From positions 1 to 15,786 of the forward strand of contig JANPDJ010000239.1 of NCBI GenBank assembly GCA_031431395.1: a stretch of 15,786 nt of DNA, read 5' to 3'. Below are positions 14,152 through 15,786 of the stretch, piece after piece. A program made the translations under genes and the position numbers. The notes under the pieces were generated by a model. The model made no database searches and was not told the DNA's origin. It was given only the letters and a program-made list of their open reading frames with translations. Position 1 is the stretch's first letter; the number at the start of each line of letters is the position of its first letter. This stretch comes from VGPE01 sp031431395 (lineage in GTDB: Bacteria > Chloroflexota > Limnocylindria > Limnocylindrales > CSP1-4).

Positions 14152-14624
14152 TACTCGATCCTCATCTGGACGGCGGTGGACAGCGGGAACGTAGAGCCGA
14201 GCGCGATGGGCCAGATCATCTTGTAGCTGTAATCCACCTTGACCACCACGGAGTCAGCGGAGGCCCAGGCGGGAAACCCGGAGACGTTGTTCGGGCATGC
14301 GGTGCCGGCCGGCAGGAGGCAGGTGACCGTCACCGTGAGCTTCGTGAGGTCCAGGCTGGTTGCCAGGGCTTTCACGCGTGCGGTGACCGGCGCCGGGTTG
14401 TCGTTGGCGGACGTCAGGGTCGTGACACCCAGGCGGGCACCTTCCCGCGCGGCATTGATGATCGTCTGGTTTGCGTAGAGCCCGGAACCGAAGTCGATCA
14501 TGCCGGACAGCAGGAGCAGGAAGACGGGCACGACGAGGGCGAACTCCACGAGGGACTGACCGCGTTCGGCCGGGCGCGCGGAGCCGCGATCCCGCGTCCG
14601 CGGAGCGAATCGTGTCCAGGCCAT
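14151..14624 (-). CDS. TadE-like pilus assembly / pseudopilin protein
   Basis: A 157-residue TadE-like protein (PF07811 type). After a basic N-terminus comes ERGQSLVEFALVVPVFLLLL (20-39), the RGQxxVEFAL motif that marks the family, continuing into one membrane helix and IDFGSGLYANQTIINAAREG, with the typical AAREGAR just after. The remaining 90 residues are an extracellular domain with two Cys in the segment TCLLPAGTACPN. TadE proteins are minor pseudopilins of the Tad/Flp secretion system and work with TadF/TadG. The ATG at 14624 is well supported by GAGGT with about four bases of spacing. It is the first gene of a two-gene unit with the vWA/TadG-like gene. Confidence 0.88.
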   Translation of the reverse strand: MAWTRFAPRTRDRGSARPAERGQSLVEFALVVPVFLLLLSGMIDFGSGLYANQTIINAAREGARLGVTTLTSANDNPAPVTARVKALATSLDLTKLTVTVTCLLPAGTACPNNVSGFPAWASADSVVVKVDYSYKMIWPIALGSTFPLSTAVQMRIE

Positions 14625-14997
14625 TGCTACCTCGGTATCTCGGTTCTCGCGGGATCGTGCACCGGCAAGCGGGGTCCTCGAGAACCCCCGCCGTCGGCAG
14701 TATCAGCCGATGGTCGCCCTCCACCCCATCCCCCATTCGTACCGGTACCCGGCCGGGATGCCGCGTTCCTGAAGGTCCAGGGCGTCCATCCAACGCCAAA
14801 GGAAGGGCGGTTCGGGCCAATGGCGTACCCTGCCGCCATGCACGACAGCCGGGATCGCGTGGTCGATAAGCGCCGGCAGTGACCACGCGGAGTACGTCTC
14901 TCTCTGGATTGCGCCGGCAGACGACGCGTGGAATCCTGCCTGCGCCGGGGTTCCGCCCTGCCTGGGCGGCGGACCGGCTGGTCAAGCGGGCGCGCGG
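14625..14997. other. Divergent intergenic region with adjoining palindromes
   Basis: No supportable gene lies in this 373-base stretch between the TadE start and the secreted-protein start. It holds GTACCGGTAC (14739-14748), a perfect palindrome abutting a second one, CCCGGCCGGG (14748-14757); a small GC hairpin (GCGGGG at 14669-14674 with CCCCGC at 14686-14691); and a 10-base direct repeat GCGCCGGCAG (14870-14879 and 14911-14920). Promoters for both flanking genes are expected here, but I see no convincing -35/-10 pair. Confidence 0.5.
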
Positions 14998-15786
14998 ATG
15001 ATTCGAACTCAGGCCCTGCGAACCTGCGTGGCGGCGGCGCTTGCGCTGGTCGGCTTCGTCTCGGGCATCCCTCTGGCCGGATCCGTCCCGGCGGCCGTGG
15101 CCGCGAGTGCTCCCAAGGTCGTCATCATCGTGGGCCCCGTGGGCGGGTCCACCACGTCCTACCGGACCGAAGCGGAGGCGGCGGCCACCGAGGCACGCAA
15201 GTACACCCCCAACGTCGTCACGATCTACAGCCCCAACGCGACGTGGGACGTGGTGAAGCCCGCTCTGCAAGGCGCGTCCATCGTGATCAACATGGGTCAC
15301 GGCAACGGGTTCCCGACACCTCACTCCTCCACATTCCAACCAGATCGGCAGGACGGCCTTGGGTTGAACCCCGTGGCCGGCGCGGACGACAGCACCACGA
15401 GGTACTGGGGCGAGCAATACCTGGCCGCCGAAGTCACGCTTGCCGCTGGCGCCGTGGTCATCCTGGGTCACCTCTGCTACGCGTCTGGTTCGTCCGAACC
15501 CGGCTACGCCGACCCCAGCCAGGCCGTCGCCCAGCAGCGCGTGGACAACTTCGCGGCGGGCTACCTCGCGGCAGGTGCCGGGGCCGTGATCGCGGAGGCG
15601 TATGGGGGCGCGGCGGCGTTCTACGTGACCGCCCTGTTCACCGCGCACGACACGATCGGCAACATCTGGGCGAACTCGTTCAGCCACCAGGGCAACACGT
15701 TCGCGTTCCCGAGCGTGCGGACACCGGGTGCCACCGTCCAGATGGATCCCGACAGCGCATCCGGCAAGTACTACCGGGCGCTCACC
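14998..15786 (+). CDS. Secreted protein with caspase-like HG...C pattern, truncated by window edge
   Basis: An open frame of 263 codons that runs off the right edge, so the C-terminus is missing. It begins with a signal peptide: MIRTQALRTC, a hydrophobic core AAALALVGFVSGIPLA, and a likely AVAA/SAPK cleavage near residue 37. The mature part starts with a strand KVVIIVGPVGG and has an alternating alpha/beta layout. SIVINMGHGNG (94-104) is a hydrophobic strand ending in His101-Gly102, and VVILGHLCYASG (153-164) a second strand ending in Cys160. This strand-HG and strand-C order is that of clan CD cysteine peptidases (caspase, gingipain and CHAT folds), so a protease or a relative is plausible. 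RVDNFAAGYLAAGAGAVIAE (181-200) is another conserved-looking helix-strand. I recall similar secreted proteins from Chloroflexota but cannot name a family. No clear ribosome site precedes the ATG. Confidence 0.75.
   Translation, partial: MIRTQALRTCVAAALALVGFVSGIPLAGSVPAAVAASAPKVVIIVGPVGGSTTSYRTEAEAAATEARKYTPNVVTIYSPNATWDVVKPALQGASIVINMGHGNGFPTPHSSTFQPDRQDGLGLNPVAGADDSTTRYWGEQYLAAEVTLAAGAVVILGHLCYASGSSEPGYADPSQAVAQQRVDNFAAGYLAAGAGAVIAEAYGGAAAFYVTALFTAHDTIGNIWANSFSHQGNTFAFPSVRTPGATVQMDPDSASGKYYRALT

Noticed and set aside
14627..14839. 70-codon minus-strand frame upstream of TadE
   Set aside because: Gly/Pro/Arg-rich product with no motif or ribosome site; treated as non-coding intergenic sequence.
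14997..15014. GAGTTCGAATC on the minus strand, like a tRNA T-loop
   Set aside because: The flanking five bases cannot pair (CTGAG versus CATCC) and no acceptor or anticodon arms are found; it lies at the start of a signal-peptide gene.
14254..15687. Long minus-strand open frame (477 codons) opposite the secreted protein and overlapping TadE
   Set aside because: The plus-strand frame has a signal peptide and ordered strands, and TadE has the family motif; the antisense product is Arg/Gly-rich without recognisable structure.

Overview
The window is very GC-rich, with coding on both strands, frequent GTG/TTG starts, short tightly overlapping operons and poor T-tracts after hairpins. Gene content (GT2 glycosyltransferases, a GT-C-like membrane protein, GGDEF-type proteins, a TadE plus von Willebrand pair, a SHOCT-tailed protein and a secreted protein with an HG...C pattern) fits an uncultured high-GC terrestrial or aquatic bacterium. 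Chloroflexota (Limnocylindria-like) or a deep actinobacterial relative is my best guess; this is inference from style and cannot be proven here. No rRNA, tRNA, CRISPR, IS element or phage gene was found.

Layout: (1) A GT2 glycosyltransferase (52-1131, -) is divergent from a four-helix membrane protein (1188-1532, +). (2) A small GGDEF-fold protein with a ruined active site (1612-2238, -) follows. (3) Next is a four-gene minus-strand operon in which every junction overlaps: cyclase-homology protein (5782-5189), GT-C-like 596-aa membrane protein (5192-3402), 65-aa membrane protein (3402-3205) and a CPBP-like protein lacking its catalytic residues (3205-2372). (4) Divergent from it are a membrane diguanylate cyclase (5927-7078, +) and, overlapping by 4 nt, a membrane-anchored phosphoesterase (7075-8367, +). 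(5) A coiled-coil protein lies on the minus strand (8481-9884). (6) A plus-strand run follows: polyprenyl-phosphate-type GT2 (10273-11088), a TM/degenerate-GGDEF/SHOCT protein (11118-12023) and an unknown 150-aa protein (12237-12689). (7) A minus-strand TadE then vWA/TadG-like pair lies at 14624-12751. (8) A secreted protein runs off the right edge (14998-15786).

Theme: one catalytically intact GGDEF protein with an inhibitory RxxD site sits among two GGDEF-fold proteins that have lost the GGDEF signature but keep RxxD at exactly the canonical spacing. A class III cyclase-like domain with altered key residues heads the operon of the GT-C-like protein. With two GT2 enzymes and Tad-type surface genes nearby, a reasonable hypothesis is a locus in which cyclic-di-GMP made by the intact enzyme is read by the degenerate proteins to control surface polysaccharide or pilus output. 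The sequence shows the motifs and gene order; the regulatory link is inference.

All three convergent gene pairs have a strong GC hairpin in the gap between them, and two genes appear to start at TTG behind a good GGAG(G) site.
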